From Streptomyces sp. 8K308 (GTDB lineage: Bacteria > Actinomycetota > Actinomycetes > Streptomycetales > Streptomycetaceae), in NCBI RefSeq assembly GCF_004348315.1, contig NZ_SMKC01000009.1, positions 1-57,071 on the forward strand: DNA of 57,071 nucleotides, written 5' to 3'. The first letter of the stretch is position 1, and each line of letters begins with the position of its first letter. This document shows positions 11,084 through 19,503 of this stretch, one piece after another. The notes under the pieces were generated by a model. It did no database searches and was not told the origin of the DNA. It saw only the letters and a program-made list of their open reading frames with translations. The position numbers and the translations under genes were made by a program.

Positions 11084-12955
11084 GTGCCCCGCACCACTCC
11101 CCTCCTCACCGAGTCGGACCTCCGCCTGATCGCCCGTGGCCGCCACCCCAGGCTGTGGGACGTCCTGGGCGCCCATCCCACGCGCCACCGGGGGGTGCGC
11201 GGCAGCCACGTCGCGCTCTGGGCGCCGGGCGCCCGCCGGGTCGGCCTCGCCACCGAACGCGACGACTGGGACGGCACCCGCCACCCGCTGCGCCGCCTCG
11301 GGGACTCCGGTGTCTGGGAGGGGTTCGTGCCGGGTCTCGACCCCGGCGCCCGCTACCGGTTCGACATCGTGGGCGCGGACGGCGACCGCTCGCTGCGCGC
11401 CGACCCGATGGCCCGCCGCACCGAGCGGCCGCCGGACACCGCCTCCGTCGTGCACGCCTCCAGGTACCGCTGGCGGGACGCGGCCTGGCTGACCGAGCGC
11501 CGACGGCGGGACGCGCGCCGCGCCCCGCTCGCCGTCTACGAGCTGCACGCCGCGTCCTGGCGCCCCGGCCTCGGCTACCGCGAGCTGGCCAGCGAACTCC
11601 CGCCCTACCTCAACGAGTTGGGCTTCACCCATGTCGAGCTGATGCCCGTAGCCGAGCATCCCTACGGCGGCTCCTGGGGATACCAGGTCACCGGCTACTA
11701 CGCGCCCACGGCCCGCCTCGGCACGCCGGACGACCTCAAGCACCTGATCGACGCCCTGCACCGGGCCGGCATCGGCGTGATCATGGACTGGGTCCCCGCC
11801 CACTTCCCCAAGGACGACTGGGCGCTGGCCCGCCTCGACGGCACCCCCTGCTACGAGCACCCGGACCCGCGCCGCGCCGAACACCCCGACTGGGGCACCC
11901 TGGAGTTCGACTACGGCCGCCCCGAGGTGCGCAACTTCCTGATCTCCAACGCCGTCTACTGGTGCGAGGAGTACCACCTGGACGGCCTGCGGGTGGACGC
12001 CGTCGCCTCGATGCTCTACCTCGACTACTCGCGCGGCGACGGCCAGTGGACCCCCAACGCGCACGGCGGTCGGGAGAACCTGGAGGCGGTCTCCTTCCTC
12101 CGCGAGCTCAACGCGACCGTGCACGCCCGCTGCCCCGGCGTGCTCACCATGGCCGAGGAGTCGACCGCCTGGGAGGGCGTCACCCGGCCGACGGCGGCCG
12201 GCGGCCTCGGCTTCGACCTCAAGTGGAACATGGGGTGGATGCACGACTCGCTGCGCTACCTCTCGCGCGACCCGGTGCACCGCCGCTTCCACCACGACGA
12301 GATCACCTGCTCGTTCTCCTACGCCTTCAGCGAGAACTACGTCCTGCCCGTCTCGCACGACGAGGTGGTCCACGGCAAGCGCCCGCTGGTCGCCAAGATG
12401 CCCGGCGACTGGTGGCGGCGCCGGGCCACCCACCGCGCCTACCTCGCCTTCATGTGGGCCCACCCCGGCAAGCAACTCCTCTTCATGGGGCAGGAGTTCG
12501 CCCAGGGCACCGAGTGGTCGGACGTCGCGGGCCCGCAGTGGTGGGTGCTGGACGACGACTGGCCGGCCGCCGAGGACCACCGCGGCGTCCAGCGTCTGGT
12601 CGCCGACCTCAACCACCACTACCTGGCCACCCCGGCCCTCTGGGAGCTCGACCACGACCCCGGGGGCCTCGGCTGGCTGACCGCCGACCGCGCCGACGAC
12701 AACGTGCTGGCCTTCCTCCGCCACCCGGCCGCCGGCCCGCCGCTGCTCGCGATCAGCAACTTCTGCCCCGTCGTCCGCGAGGACTACCCGGTCCCCGCCC
12801 CGCCGGACATCCCCGCCTGGACCGAACTCCTCACCACCGACGCGGAGCGCTACGGCGGCACCGGCCTCACCCACTCCGAGCCGATCAAGCACCACGACGA
12901 CGGCATCACGCTGACGCTCCCGCCGCTGGCCACCCTGTGGCTACGGCCGGCCTAG
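11084..12955 (+). CDS. glgB: 1,4-alpha-glucan branching enzyme
   Basis: Introduces alpha-1,6 branches into the glucan made by GlgE (EC 2.4.1.18). GTG 11084 with AGGAG ten bases upstream; 623 aa. A CBM48-type domain is at the N-terminus (LWAPGARRVGL, GARYRFDIVG) but the extra N-terminal module found in longer actinobacterial GlgBs (over 700 aa) is absent. The GH13 barrel has VMDWVPAHFP, nucleophile Asp in GLRVDAVASMLY, Glu in TMAEESTAW and VSHDEVVHGK. Last gene of the glgE operon, 72 bases after mak. It converges on the lectin gene, separated by only 49 bases with no obvious strong terminator. Confidence 0.96.
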   Translation: MPRTTPLLTESDLRLIARGRHPRLWDVLGAHPTRHRGVRGSHVALWAPGARRVGLATERDDWDGTRHPLRRLGDSGVWEGFVPGLDPGARYRFDIVGADGDRSLRADPMARRTERPPDTASVVHASRYRWRDAAWLTERRRRDARRAPLAVYELHAASWRPGLGYRELASELPPYLNELGFTHVELMPVAEHPYGGSWGYQVTGYYAPTARLGTPDDLKHLIDALHRAGIGVIMDWVPAHFPKDDWALARLDGTPCYEHPDPRRAEHPDWGTLEFDYGRPEVRNFLISNAVYWCEEYHLDGLRVDAVASMLYLDYSRGDGQWTPNAHGGRENLEAVSFLRELNATVHARCPGVLTMAEESTAWEGVTRPTAAGGLGFDLKWNMGWMHDSLRYLSRDPVHRRFHHDEITCSFSYAFSENYVLPVSHDEVVHGKRPLVAKMPGDWWRRRATHRAYLAFMWAHPGKQLLFMGQEFAQGTEWSDVAGPQWWVLDDDWPAAEDHRGVQRLVADLNHHYLATPALWELDHDPGGLGWLTADRADDNVLAFLRHPAAGPPLLAISNFCPVVREDYPVPAPPDIPAWTELLTTDAERYGGTGLTHSEPIKHHDDGITLTLPPLATLWLRPA

Positions 12956-13004
12956 TGCCGTGTCAGGACTCCGCGGGTGATCTCGTGGGGCCGGGGTCAT
13001 GGGC

Positions 13005-13496
13005 TCAGGTGTGCGTGCCCGTCCACGTGTAGTAGGCGGCGGGGACGTCGCTGTCCGACGGCCTCTGGTTGTAGACGGCGTTGCTGTCCGAAGGGCTGGT
13101 CCGCAGCTGGCCCCCCTCGTGTGCCCACGCGCGGATGCGGCCGGACTGGAGAGACCAGTACTGGCCGGCGTGGTTGACGTCGCAGGCGGTGGTCCAGACG
13201 GCGTTCCGGTCCGACTTGGCGTCGGTCCGCAGGCACTGGCCGGTCTCCCGGTTCTGCAGGATCGCGTATTCGGAGCCGCCCCAGAAGTCCCACTGCTGGG
13301 TTCTACCACCGGTGCAGGCGGCGACCCAGACGGTCCCCTGGGAGGAGGCCGTCAGGCACTTGCCGTTCCCATGGTTCTTGAAGGTCCAGTAAACGTTCGC
13401 AGCCGACGCCGAGGTCAGGGAGCCGGAGGCCGTGAACAGCATGGCGACGCACGCGGCGACGAACACCGAACGCTTGCGCCAGTTAACGATTCTCAT
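13005..13496 (-). CDS. Small secreted ricin-B-type lectin (beta-trefoil) protein
   Basis: Predicted secreted carbohydrate-binding protein of 163 aa from ATG 13496. Residues 1-34 are a signal peptide (NWRKRS, hydrophobic core, ASA cleavage before ANVYW). The mature part is about 130 residues with the QxW-type repeats of ricin-B lectins: QQWDFW, QYWSLQ and YYTWTG, plus repeated cysteines (GKCLTASS, AACTGG, GQCLRT, TACDVN). No catalytic domain is attached, so it is a lone lectin module. The ATG is preceded by an 11-base dyad GGCACCGTGCC (13501-13511) rather than a clear ribosome site. Ligand unknown. Confidence 0.85.
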   Translation of the reverse strand: MRIVNWRKRSVFVAACVAMLFTASGSLTSASAANVYWTFKNHGNGKCLTASSQGTVWVAACTGGRTQQWDFWGGSEYAILQNRETGQCLRTDAKSDRNAVWTTACDVNHAGQYWSLQSGRIRAWAHEGGQLRTSPSDSNAVYNQRPSDSDVPAAYYTWTGTHT

Positions 13497-13642
13497 GCCC
13501 CGGCACGGTGCCGCCAGCGCGGGAACGCCCGCGAACGCGATCATGTACGACGGGCGTCTCTATCGTGAAGTCCAGCCGAACTCCACGTTCTCTGCGCCCA
13601 CTTGTCCAGGAAAACGACACGGACGGCGAGCGGCCCCCGCGG

Positions 13643-15193
13643 TTACGGCGTGCCGTACCAGCGGCGGGCCGCCGCGCGGAGCGATTCCAGTTCGTCCGCC
13701 GCCGGCTGCCGCGAGCCCGTCGCCCAGGCCACGTGGCAGTCCGGGCGGAGCAGCAGGGCCGTGACCTCCGGGGTGGGCGTCCCGGGCAGCGCGGTGACGA
13801 TGTCCAGCTGCTCCTCGCGACCCTCCAAGGCCCGGGCGGCCGATCCTTCGTCTGTGAGGTCGAGCAGCAACGGGCGTGCGGCGCGGGTGAGTTCGGCGAG
13901 GCGGACGGTGCCGCTCGCCGTGTCGATCGCCAGCTCGGGGGCGAACCAGCCAACGGCCGGGTGGGGTTCCTCGACGCCCATGTCGTAGCGCACGTCGGCG
14001 CCGGCGACGAGGGCGGCCAGGTGCTGGACGACGTCCCGTTGGCCCAGCAGCTCGGTGAAGAGCCGGCGCAGCGCGGTGACGTCGCCGCCGGGGGCGGACA
14101 GCGCGGACTGCGCCTGCGCGTTCATGACCATGCGGTCGGCGGCCTGCCGGCGCTCGGCCTGGTAGGTGTCGAGCAGCCCGGCCGGGGCGCCGCCGCGCAG
14201 TTCGGCGGCGAGCTTCCAGCCGAGGTTGACCGCGTCCTGCAGGCCGAGGTTGAGGCCGGGGCCGCCGCCTTCGGCGTAGACGTGGGCGGCGTCGCCGACG
14301 AGGAACACCCTGCCGTCCCTGAAGCGCTCGGCGACCCGGGTGTTGCCGCCGGTCAGCCGGCGCAGCACGGGGTGCTCCTCGCCGACGGGCGGGTCGAGCG
14401 GCAGGTCGGCACCGAGCACGCGGCGGACGCTGGCCTGGAGTTCGTCGAGGCTCATGGGTTCCTCGCTCTCCGTCTGGTCCCACTCGGTGGTGCTGATCAG
14501 CGGCGGGTGGCCGGGGAACGGCGCGTAGGAGAAGCCGCCGTGCTCGGTGCGCAGCGGCAGGAAGGGCCGGATGGTGCCGTGGCCCGGCACGGTCAGGGCG
14601 CCCGTCGCGGGGTCCACCCACTCCGCCGGGACCGTGGCGTGCGCCGTGCGGGAGGTCCTTCGGTCGTAACTGACGCCGGGGAAGCCGATGCCGGACAGCT
14701 TGCGGGTGACGCTGTGCGCGCCGTCGGCGCCGACGAGGTAGCGCGCCCGTAGCCGGTAGTCCCCTTCGGGGCCCATGACGTCGGCGGTGACGGCATCGTC
14801 GTCCTGGGCCAGTCCGACGAGTTGGTGTCCCCGGCGTATCTCCACGCCCAGTTCGGCGGCGCGTGCTTCGAGGACCCGCACGATCTCCCGCTGCGGCACG
14901 GGCAGGCCGAAGATCGGGCTGGCGGGCAGCAGGCCCAGGTCCAGGCCCATCGCGGCGAACATGAAGTAGTGGGTGTTGGGCTGGGGCGGGTTCTGGCCGC
15001 CGCCGAGCCGCTCGTGCAGCCCGCGGTGGTCGACCAGGCGCACCACCTGCCCGAGCAGGCCGTTGGCCTTCGGTTCCTCGCTGGGCTCCGGCAGCCGCTC
15101 CAACACGACGGGGCGGCTGCCGGCCAGGCTGAGTTCGCAGGCGAGCATCAGCCCGTTGGGGCCACCGCCGGCTATGACGACATCGACGATCAC
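13643..15193 (-). CDS. FAD-dependent aromatic hydroxylase (PheA/TfdB, rifampicin-monooxygenase-like class)
   Basis: Class A flavoprotein monooxygenase, 516 aa, expected to hydroxylate an aromatic or polyketide-like substrate using NAD(P)H and O2. Start GTG 15193 has AGAGAGG nine bases upstream; the Rossmann fold begins at once (VVIAGGGPNGL). The second FAD/NADPH motif YLVGADGAHS and the GD motif VFLVGDAAHV followed by GLNLGLQDAVNLGWKL are present. A thioredoxin-like C-terminal domain (about 400-516) fits the rifampicin and polyketide hydroxylase group. The TetR gene immediately upstream on the same strand (100-base gap) probably controls it. Substrate cannot be read from sequence; resistance, tailoring or catabolism are all possible. 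Confidence 0.88.
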   Translation of the reverse strand: MIVDVVIAGGGPNGLMLACELSLAGSRPVVLERLPEPSEEPKANGLLGQVVRLVDHRGLHERLGGGQNPPQPNTHYFMFAAMGLDLGLLPASPIFGLPVPQREIVRVLEARAAELGVEIRRGHQLVGLAQDDDAVTADVMGPEGDYRLRARYLVGADGAHSVTRKLSGIGFPGVSYDRRTSRTAHATVPAEWVDPATGALTVPGHGTIRPFLPLRTEHGGFSYAPFPGHPPLISTTEWDQTESEEPMSLDELQASVRRVLGADLPLDPPVGEEHPVLRRLTGGNTRVAERFRDGRVFLVGDAAHVYAEGGGPGLNLGLQDAVNLGWKLAAELRGGAPAGLLDTYQAERRQAADRMVMNAQAQSALSAPGGDVTALRRLFTELLGQRDVVQHLAALVAGADVRYDMGVEEPHPAVGWFAPELAIDTASGTVRLAELTRAARPLLLDLTDEGSAARALEGREEQLDIVTALPGTPTPEVTALLLRPDCHVAWATGSRQPAADELESLRAAARRWYGTP

Positions 15194-15292
15194 GAGTACG
15201 CGCCTCTCTGAGGGATGGGTTCGAAGAGAAAAGGGCAGGGCGGATCGCCCGGGGAACAACCGGGTGGGATCGATCAATGTGCCGGTACGCGC

Positions 15293-15928
15293 CTACGACG
15301 GTGCGCGGAGGCCCACGGCCAGCCGCTCCAGCATCTCGGCCAGGACCGGGCCGACGGCGGTCGGCGGCTCGGCCGTCAGGCTGTGCTCGACGGCGACCGA
15401 GCTGGCGGCGCCGACGACGGCGGCCACCAGCTTGGGATAGACGTCGTGCGCCGCGTCGGAACCGATGCGCTCGGCGACGGCCTGGGCCAACTCGCCCTGC
15501 GCCGCCGCGTCGGCCTTGACGATCTCGCCCTGCAAGGCCGGTTCGGCGAGCATCAGCCGGACCCCGTCACGCCAGCGGCGCTCCCGCGGCGACTCGGCGC
15601 CCGCCGGCTCGGCCGGCCCGCCGAACTCGGCGAGCACGACGCCAGTGATCGCGTCCCACAGCGGCTCGGCCGCCGGTCGGGCACGGAGTTCGTCCGCGAT
15701 CCGCAGCATGCGCTCCACGTGGCTGGCGGCGATGGCCTCGGCCTTGCCGGAGAAGTAGTTGCGGAAGGTGCGGACCGAGACGTTCGCGGCGGCGGCGATG
15801 TCCTCCACCGTCACGTTCCCCCAGCCGCGCTCGACACACAGCCGGATGGTGGCGCGGCTCAGCGCGACCCGGGTCTCCCGCTTCTTGCGCTCCCGCAGAC
15901 CGAGGGGAGCGTCGGCGTCCGGTGTCAT
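15293..15928 (-). CDS. TetR-family regulator, likely of the monooxygenase
   Basis: DNA-binding repressor of 211 aa from ATG 15928, with TAGGGTGG just upstream. The N-terminal helix-turn-helix reads TVEDIAAAANVSVRTFRNYFSGKAE, the standard TetR recognition helix; the C-terminal half is a variable ligand-binding domain resembling the group with Acyl-CoA/MftR-like C-terminal helices. It lies directly upstream of the FAD monooxygenase on the same strand. Positions 15945-15987 upstream hold an unusually AT-rich dyad region that is a plausible autoregulatory operator. Confidence 0.9.
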   Translation of the reverse strand: MTPDADAPLGLRERKKRETRVALSRATIRLCVERGWGNVTVEDIAAAANVSVRTFRNYFSGKAEAIAASHVERMLRIADELRARPAAEPLWDAITGVVLAEFGGPAEPAGAESPRERRWRDGVRLMLAEPALQGEIVKADAAAQGELAQAVAERIGSDAAHDVYPKLVAAVVGAASSVAVEHSLTAEPPTAVGPVLAEMLERLAVGLRAPS

Positions 15929-15944
15929 GCCGACCACCCTACAG

Positions 15945-15987
15945 AAAACTTGCTGCAACGGAAAAGTTTCCGATGCGGCAAATTTCT
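15945..15987. promoter_or_regulatory. AT-rich nested dyads upstream of tetR, putative operator
   Basis: The perfect dyad GGAAAAGTTTCC (15960-15971) sits in the middle of a larger inverted arrangement: AGAAAACTTGC on the left and GCAAATTTCT on the right. The stretch is strikingly AT-rich for this genome and 17 bases upstream of the TetR start, a normal place for a TetR operator/promoter. Confidence 0.6.
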
Positions 15988-16107
15988 AGAGGGCCTCGCT
16001 CGTGCCGCCGGCCGCCCTCCGACCGAGGCCCGCCTGCTGGTCACGGTGAAGCCCTTACCTGACCGGCGGCGTCGGCTCCCCCGCCAACGCCGTCGCCCTG
16101 CGGTGAC

Positions 16108-16142
16108 CGGCGGTGGGGCCCACGGTGCGGACCCCACCGCCG
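16108..16142 (-). terminator. GC-rich hairpin terminator of the amidohydrolase gene
   Basis: CGGCGGTGGGG (16108-16118) pairs perfectly with CCCCACCGCCG (16132-16142), ten bases past the amidohydrolase stop. No T-run follows, as is common for Streptomyces terminators. Confidence 0.75.
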
Positions 16143-16151
16143 CGAAGGCCG

Positions 16152-17369
16152 TCAGGCCGCTTCGCGGTAGTACGGGTCGAGCACCTGGCCCGCCCGCTTC
16201 TCCTCGTCGTAGGTGTAGACCTCGCGGCCCTCGATGAAGACCCGCAGGGCGCGGCTCATCACGTCGAGCGGGTCGCCCGACCAGATCACCACGTCGCCGT
16301 CGAGGCCGGGCTTCAGCGAGCCGACGCGGTCGTCGAGGCCCATGATCTCGGCGGGGTTGGCCGTGATGGCGCGGATGCCCTCGGCCGGGTCGAGGCCCTC
16401 CTTGACGCTCAACGTCACCTGGTGCACCAGGAAGTTGATCGGCACCACCGGGTGGTCGGTGGTGATCGCCACCTTGACCCCGGCGCGGGCGAGGATGCCC
16501 GGGTTGGCCAGGGTGCGCTGGCGCAGCTCGACCTTGCTGCGGGTGGTGAACAGCGGGCCGCTGATCACCGGCACCCCGCGGCGGGCGATCTCGTCCGCGA
16601 GCAGGTGGGCCTCGGTGGCGTGGTTGATGACCACCCGGTAGCCGAACTCGTCGGCGAGCCGCAGCGCGGTGGCGATGTCGTCGGCCCGGTGGGTGTGCTG
16701 GCACCAGGGCAGCTCGCCGTCGAGCACCTTGACCAGCACCTCGAGACTGGGGTCGCGCTCGAACGGCTTCCCCTCCTCCGCGGCGTGGTCCCGCTTGGCC
16801 TGGTAGTCCTGCGCCTTGGTGAAGGCGTCCCGGATCACGGCGGCCACGCCCTGTCGGGTGGAGGGCAGTTGCTTCTTCTCGCCGTACACCCGCTTGGGGT
16901 TCTCGCCCAGCGCGCTCTTGACGCTCACCGGCTGCCTGACCAGCATCTCGTCGACGCTGCGGCCCCAGCACTTCACGGCGACCGTCTGGCCGCCTATCGG
17001 ATTGCCGGAACCCGGCTTGATCACGGCGCTGGTGACGCCGCCGGCGAGGGCGTCCCCGAAGCCGGTGTCCGCCGGGTTGATCGCGTCCAGCGCCCGCATC
17101 CTGGCGCCGTTGGGGTCGGTCATCTCGTTGGTGTCCTGGCCGGCCCAGCCCTCGGCCTCCTCGTGCACGCCGATGTGCCCGTGCGCCTCGACGAACCCGG
17201 GCAGCACCCACTTCCCGGCCGCGTCGACCGTGCGCACCCCCTCCGGCACGCTGACCTCCGCGTCGGGCCCGACGGCGGCGATCTTCCCTCCGATGACGAG
17301 CACGGTCCCACCCTCGATGGACTCCCCGTCCACGGGCACGACATGACCCGATCTGATCGCTATATCCAT
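16152..17369 (-). CDS. Metal-dependent amidohydrolase (imidazolonepropionase-like)
   Basis: Cytoplasmic amidohydrolase-superfamily enzyme, 405 aa from ATG 17369. Metal-ligand motifs are complete: HxH in EAHGHIGVH, HTHRADD, the VINHATEAH histidines and the Asp in ITTDHPVV. N- and C-terminal beta-strands (DIAIRSGHVVPVDGES and DGDVVIWSGDPLD) form the composite sandwich domain of this family. It stands alone, ends in a strong hairpin and is divergent from the Uma2 gene. The substrate is not predictable; cyclic amides and dipeptide-like compounds are typical for relatives. Confidence 0.88.
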   Translation of the reverse strand: MDIAIRSGHVVPVDGESIEGGTVLVIGGKIAAVGPDAEVSVPEGVRTVDAAGKWVLPGFVEAHGHIGVHEEAEGWAGQDTNEMTDPNGARMRALDAINPADTGFGDALAGGVTSAVIKPGSGNPIGGQTVAVKCWGRSVDEMLVRQPVSVKSALGENPKRVYGEKKQLPSTRQGVAAVIRDAFTKAQDYQAKRDHAAEEGKPFERDPSLEVLVKVLDGELPWCQHTHRADDIATALRLADEFGYRVVINHATEAHLLADEIARRGVPVISGPLFTTRSKVELRQRTLANPGILARAGVKVAITTDHPVVPINFLVHQVTLSVKEGLDPAEGIRAITANPAEIMGLDDRVGSLKPGLDGDVVIWSGDPLDVMSRALRVFIEGREVYTYDEEKRAGQVLDPYYREAA

Positions 17370-17507
17370 GGCCCATGAACCTATCTCAACGTCGAATCAT
17401 CCCGCGTTCACCCCTCCTGACCTGGCAGAATCGATTCTGGTGACCGTTGTCCGACTCCAAGATCAGAGGTGAGGTCCATGCCCCGCGAGGGAGACAGGAG
17501 CACCGAC

Positions 17508-18122
17508 ATGACCATCGCCCCTGAACGCCCCGTCACGCCCTTCGAGCCGCCTGCCGCCCTGGAAGTGACACCCAATCTGCTGGATCTCGCCGAGACGGTG
17601 CATCGGAACATGCCCGGCTTCCGCCCGGAGATCATCGGAGGAGCACTCACCGTGAGCCCACCAGCAGACGGCCAACACGCCAGGTCCCTCACCGGCCTGA
17701 CCCTGGCCCTGGCCGCGTTGCACGGGAAGGAGACCCTGGTCGTCCAAGGCGTGGGGCTATGGCTTCCCACCGGCACGTTCGACCACGTGGTACCCGATCT
17801 CGCCGTCGTGGACGGCGACTTCGAGGACCACCAGATGCCGTACAACTGCTACGCGCCGTCCGCCTTCCGCCTGGTCGTCGAGATCACCTCGACGAATCGT
17901 GCCAACGACGTGATGATGAAGCCTCGCGTCTACGCCCAGGCGGAGGTCCCGGTCTACCTCATCGGCGACCGGCAGAACCGCGAGGCGGTGCTGCTCACCG
18001 ACCCCCTGGAGGGCGAGTACCGGTCGCGGTCGGTCTACCGCCCCGGGGAGTCGTTCACCCTGCCCGAGTCGATCGGCGCCGCGGTGGAGCTCGATGTCGA
18101 CACCCTGCTGGGCCGCGCGTAG
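17508..18122 (+). CDS. Uma2-family (DUF820) restriction-endonuclease-fold protein
   Basis: Protein of 204 aa of the Uma2 family, which has a PD-(D/E)XK nuclease fold but no established role; such genes are often numerous in Streptomyces. Candidate active-site residues are Asp in VVPDLAVVDG, Glu in FRLVVEITST and the following Lys in MMKPRVYAQ, with the VPVYLIGD strand. Start ATG 17508 has AGGAG seven bases upstream; in-frame GTG 17469 and ATG 17478 are alternatives with GAGGTGAGG between them. Monocistronic, converging on the DUF6191 gene. Confidence 0.85.
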   Translation: MTIAPERPVTPFEPPAALEVTPNLLDLAETVHRNMPGFRPEIIGGALTVSPPADGQHARSLTGLTLALAALHGKETLVVQGVGLWLPTGTFDHVVPDLAVVDGDFEDHQMPYNCYAPSAFRLVVEITSTNRANDVMMKPRVYAQAEVPVYLIGDRQNREAVLLTDPLEGEYRSRSVYRPGESFTLPESIGAAVELDVDTLLGRA

Positions 18123-18146
18123 CGGCTCGCGGCCGACTGACGTCGG

Positions 18147-18326
18147 CTAGCCGACCGCCGGCGGGAGGCTGATGAGGACGCGGCCCGAGTCGAGGTCTAT
18201 GGGCCCGCGGCCGGGGTCGGCGGTGCCCTCCTCCACCTTGCTCAGCTCGAGCCGCTTGCGCTCCGCGTGGGTGTGGCGGCTGCCCGGCAGGAACAACTCC
18301 TCGGTGACGTTCAGGACGTAGTACAC
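18147..18326 (-). CDS. Small DUF6191-type protein
   Basis: A 59-residue protein from GTG 18326, which has GAGGGGAGG six bases upstream. Sequence features VTEELFLPGSRHTHAERKR and GPIDLDSGRVLISLP resemble the short DUF6191 proteins common in Streptomyces. No signal peptide; possibly amphipathic. It follows the small gene 18349-18525 by 22 bases, so the two likely form one transcript read from the promoter facing the TetR gene. Function unknown. Confidence 0.75.
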   Translation of the reverse strand: MYYVLNVTEELFLPGSRHTHAERKRLELSKVEEGTADPGRGPIDLDSGRVLISLPPAVG

Positions 18327-18348
18327 GCTGCCTCCCCTCGCCGGCAGC

Positions 18349-18525
18349 CTAGCCCCCGAGGCGGCGCCGGTCACGGCGCGCGGGGGCCGGGGGCGGCTCG
18401 GCGAGGCCGGTGGCCTGGCGGGTGGGCGGGTCGAGCGGCTGGCCGTGGCGGATGGCGTTCCCCGCGTGGACGCCGTAACCGACCTCGCGCACGAACCGGG
18501 CCAGCGGTCGCAGCATCCGCTCCAT
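18349..18525 (-). CDS. Small protein, unrecognised (58 aa)
   Basis: Short gene with an excellent ribosome site (GGAGG, five bases before ATG 18525). Translation begins MERMLRPLARFVREVGYGV and continues with NAIRHGQPLD, then a Pro/Arg-rich tail ending GLAEPPPAP and RRDRRRLGG before TAG at 18349. The N-terminal half could form one amphipathic, positively charged helix. I do not recognise a family. It is the first gene after the repeat-containing promoter 18539-18592 and 22 bases before the DUF6191 gene, which supports it being real. Confidence 0.7.
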   Translation of the reverse strand: MERMLRPLARFVREVGYGVHAGNAIRHGQPLDPPTRQATGLAEPPPAPARRDRRRLGG

Positions 18526-18538
18526 GATTGCCTCCGAC

Positions 18539-18592
18539 TATACTGATCTGTGAAGTTCCGTAGTCGAGACTAGGTATACAGACCTGTGAAGT
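18539..18592. promoter_or_regulatory. Twin operator repeats in divergent promoter of small-protein unit and tetR
   Basis: Two copies of an 18-base direct repeat: TATACTGATCTGTGAAGT (18539-18556) and TATACAGACCTGTGAAGT (18575-18592), differing at two bases. The second contains the dyad ACAG-AC-CTGT. Between them lies a separate dyad TAGTC-GA-GACTA (18561-18572). This is the only promoter space between the two divergent units, so it is most likely bound by the adjacent TetR protein. Confidence 0.75.
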
Positions 18593-18606
18593 CAAGGGGG
18601 AAACCG

Positions 18607-19206
18607 ATGGCTCAGGCGACGGACGGCGCCACGCGCGCCGACCAGTTGACTCCGGGCGCCCGGCGCATCCTGGCCGTCGCGTCCGAGCTGTTCTACCGGC
18701 GCGGGATCCACGCGGTCGGGGTCGACACCATCGCGGCCGAGTCGGGCGTCACCAAGCGCACCCTCTACGACCGCTTCGGCTCCAAGGAGGGCCTGCTGGT
18801 CGCCTATCTGGAGACCCGCGACCAGCGCTGGCGCGACCTGATCACCGACCGCCTCGACGCGGCGGAGGGCGACCCGGTGCGCCGGGCACTCGTGCCGTTC
18901 GAGGTGCTGCCGGAGTGGCTCGGCGACTCCGACCGCGGCTGCAGCTTCATCAACGCCTTCGCCGAGCTGCCGGAGCCTGAGCACCCGGGCCGGCAGGTGA
19001 TCGTCGCCGAGAAGAAGTGGCTGCGCGATCTCTTCCACCGCGAGCTCACCGCGGCCGGGGCCGCCGCCCCCGACCGGCTCGCCGTGCAGCTGCTCAGCCT
19101 GCACGAGGGCTCGATCGTCAGCTTCGCCATCGCCGGCGAGGCCGACGCGGCGGCCACGGCCTTCGAGGCCGCCGAGGCGCTGCTCGCCGCCGCGCTCCCC
19201 CAATGA
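18607..19206 (+). CDS. TetR-family regulator
   Basis: 199 aa from ATG 18607 with AAGGGGG six bases upstream. The helix-turn-helix is TIAAESGVTKRTLYDRFGSKEGLL; the rest resembles the TetR group with WLGDSDRGCSF and a C-terminal dimerisation helix bundle. It is divergent from the two small genes and reads from the repeat-rich interval 18539-18592, suggesting control of both itself and them. The exporter downstream is convergent, so a direct regulatory link to it is possible but not shown by position. Confidence 0.9.
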   Translation: MAQATDGATRADQLTPGARRILAVASELFYRRGIHAVGVDTIAAESGVTKRTLYDRFGSKEGLLVAYLETRDQRWRDLITDRLDAAEGDPVRRALVPFEVLPEWLGDSDRGCSFINAFAELPEPEHPGRQVIVAEKKWLRDLFHRELTAAGAAAPDRLAVQLLSLHEGSIVSFAIAGEADAAATAFEAAEALLAAALPQ

Positions 19207-19420
19207 GCGTTGGCCAAGGTTACGTCCCGGCTGCCGCCGGCCCCGCCGCGAGGAGGCCCACGAGCGGGGGGAGCGGAGGCGCCGGAGAGCCCGGGGCCGC
19301 CGTTCGTCGAACACGTCTGGTTGAACGACGCCGGCTGACACCTCGGGCTCCTGCGGTCGGCCGAGCCGCAGCGCGCTCCGGCCGGAGGCCGGGGACCACT
19401 CCGTGCCGACCTGGTCGCGG

Positions 19421-19466
19421 CCGTTCGTCCGCGCCTCACCGAGCCGGCCTGGTCGCGGACGAACGG
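19421..19466. terminator. Bidirectional hairpin between tetR and exporter genes
   Basis: CCGTTCGTCCGCG (19421-19433) and CGCGGACGAACGG (19454-19466) are perfect 13-base inverted arms around a 20-base loop. They lie between two convergent genes, and the 297-base gap holds no other gene that I can see. A direct repeat CCTGGTCGCGG also precedes each arm (19410 and 19448 onwards). Confidence 0.6.
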
Positions 19467-19503
19467 CGAAGGCGGGCGACGCACGCGCCTGAGCTGTCGG
19501 CGG

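Noticed and set aside
12956..13004. Terminator between glgB and the lectin gene
   Set aside because: No convincing stem of more than five pairs was found in this 49-base gap.
18539..18592. Direct repeats as a CRISPR
   Set aside because: Only two copies with an 18-base spacer at a promoter; operator is the better reading.
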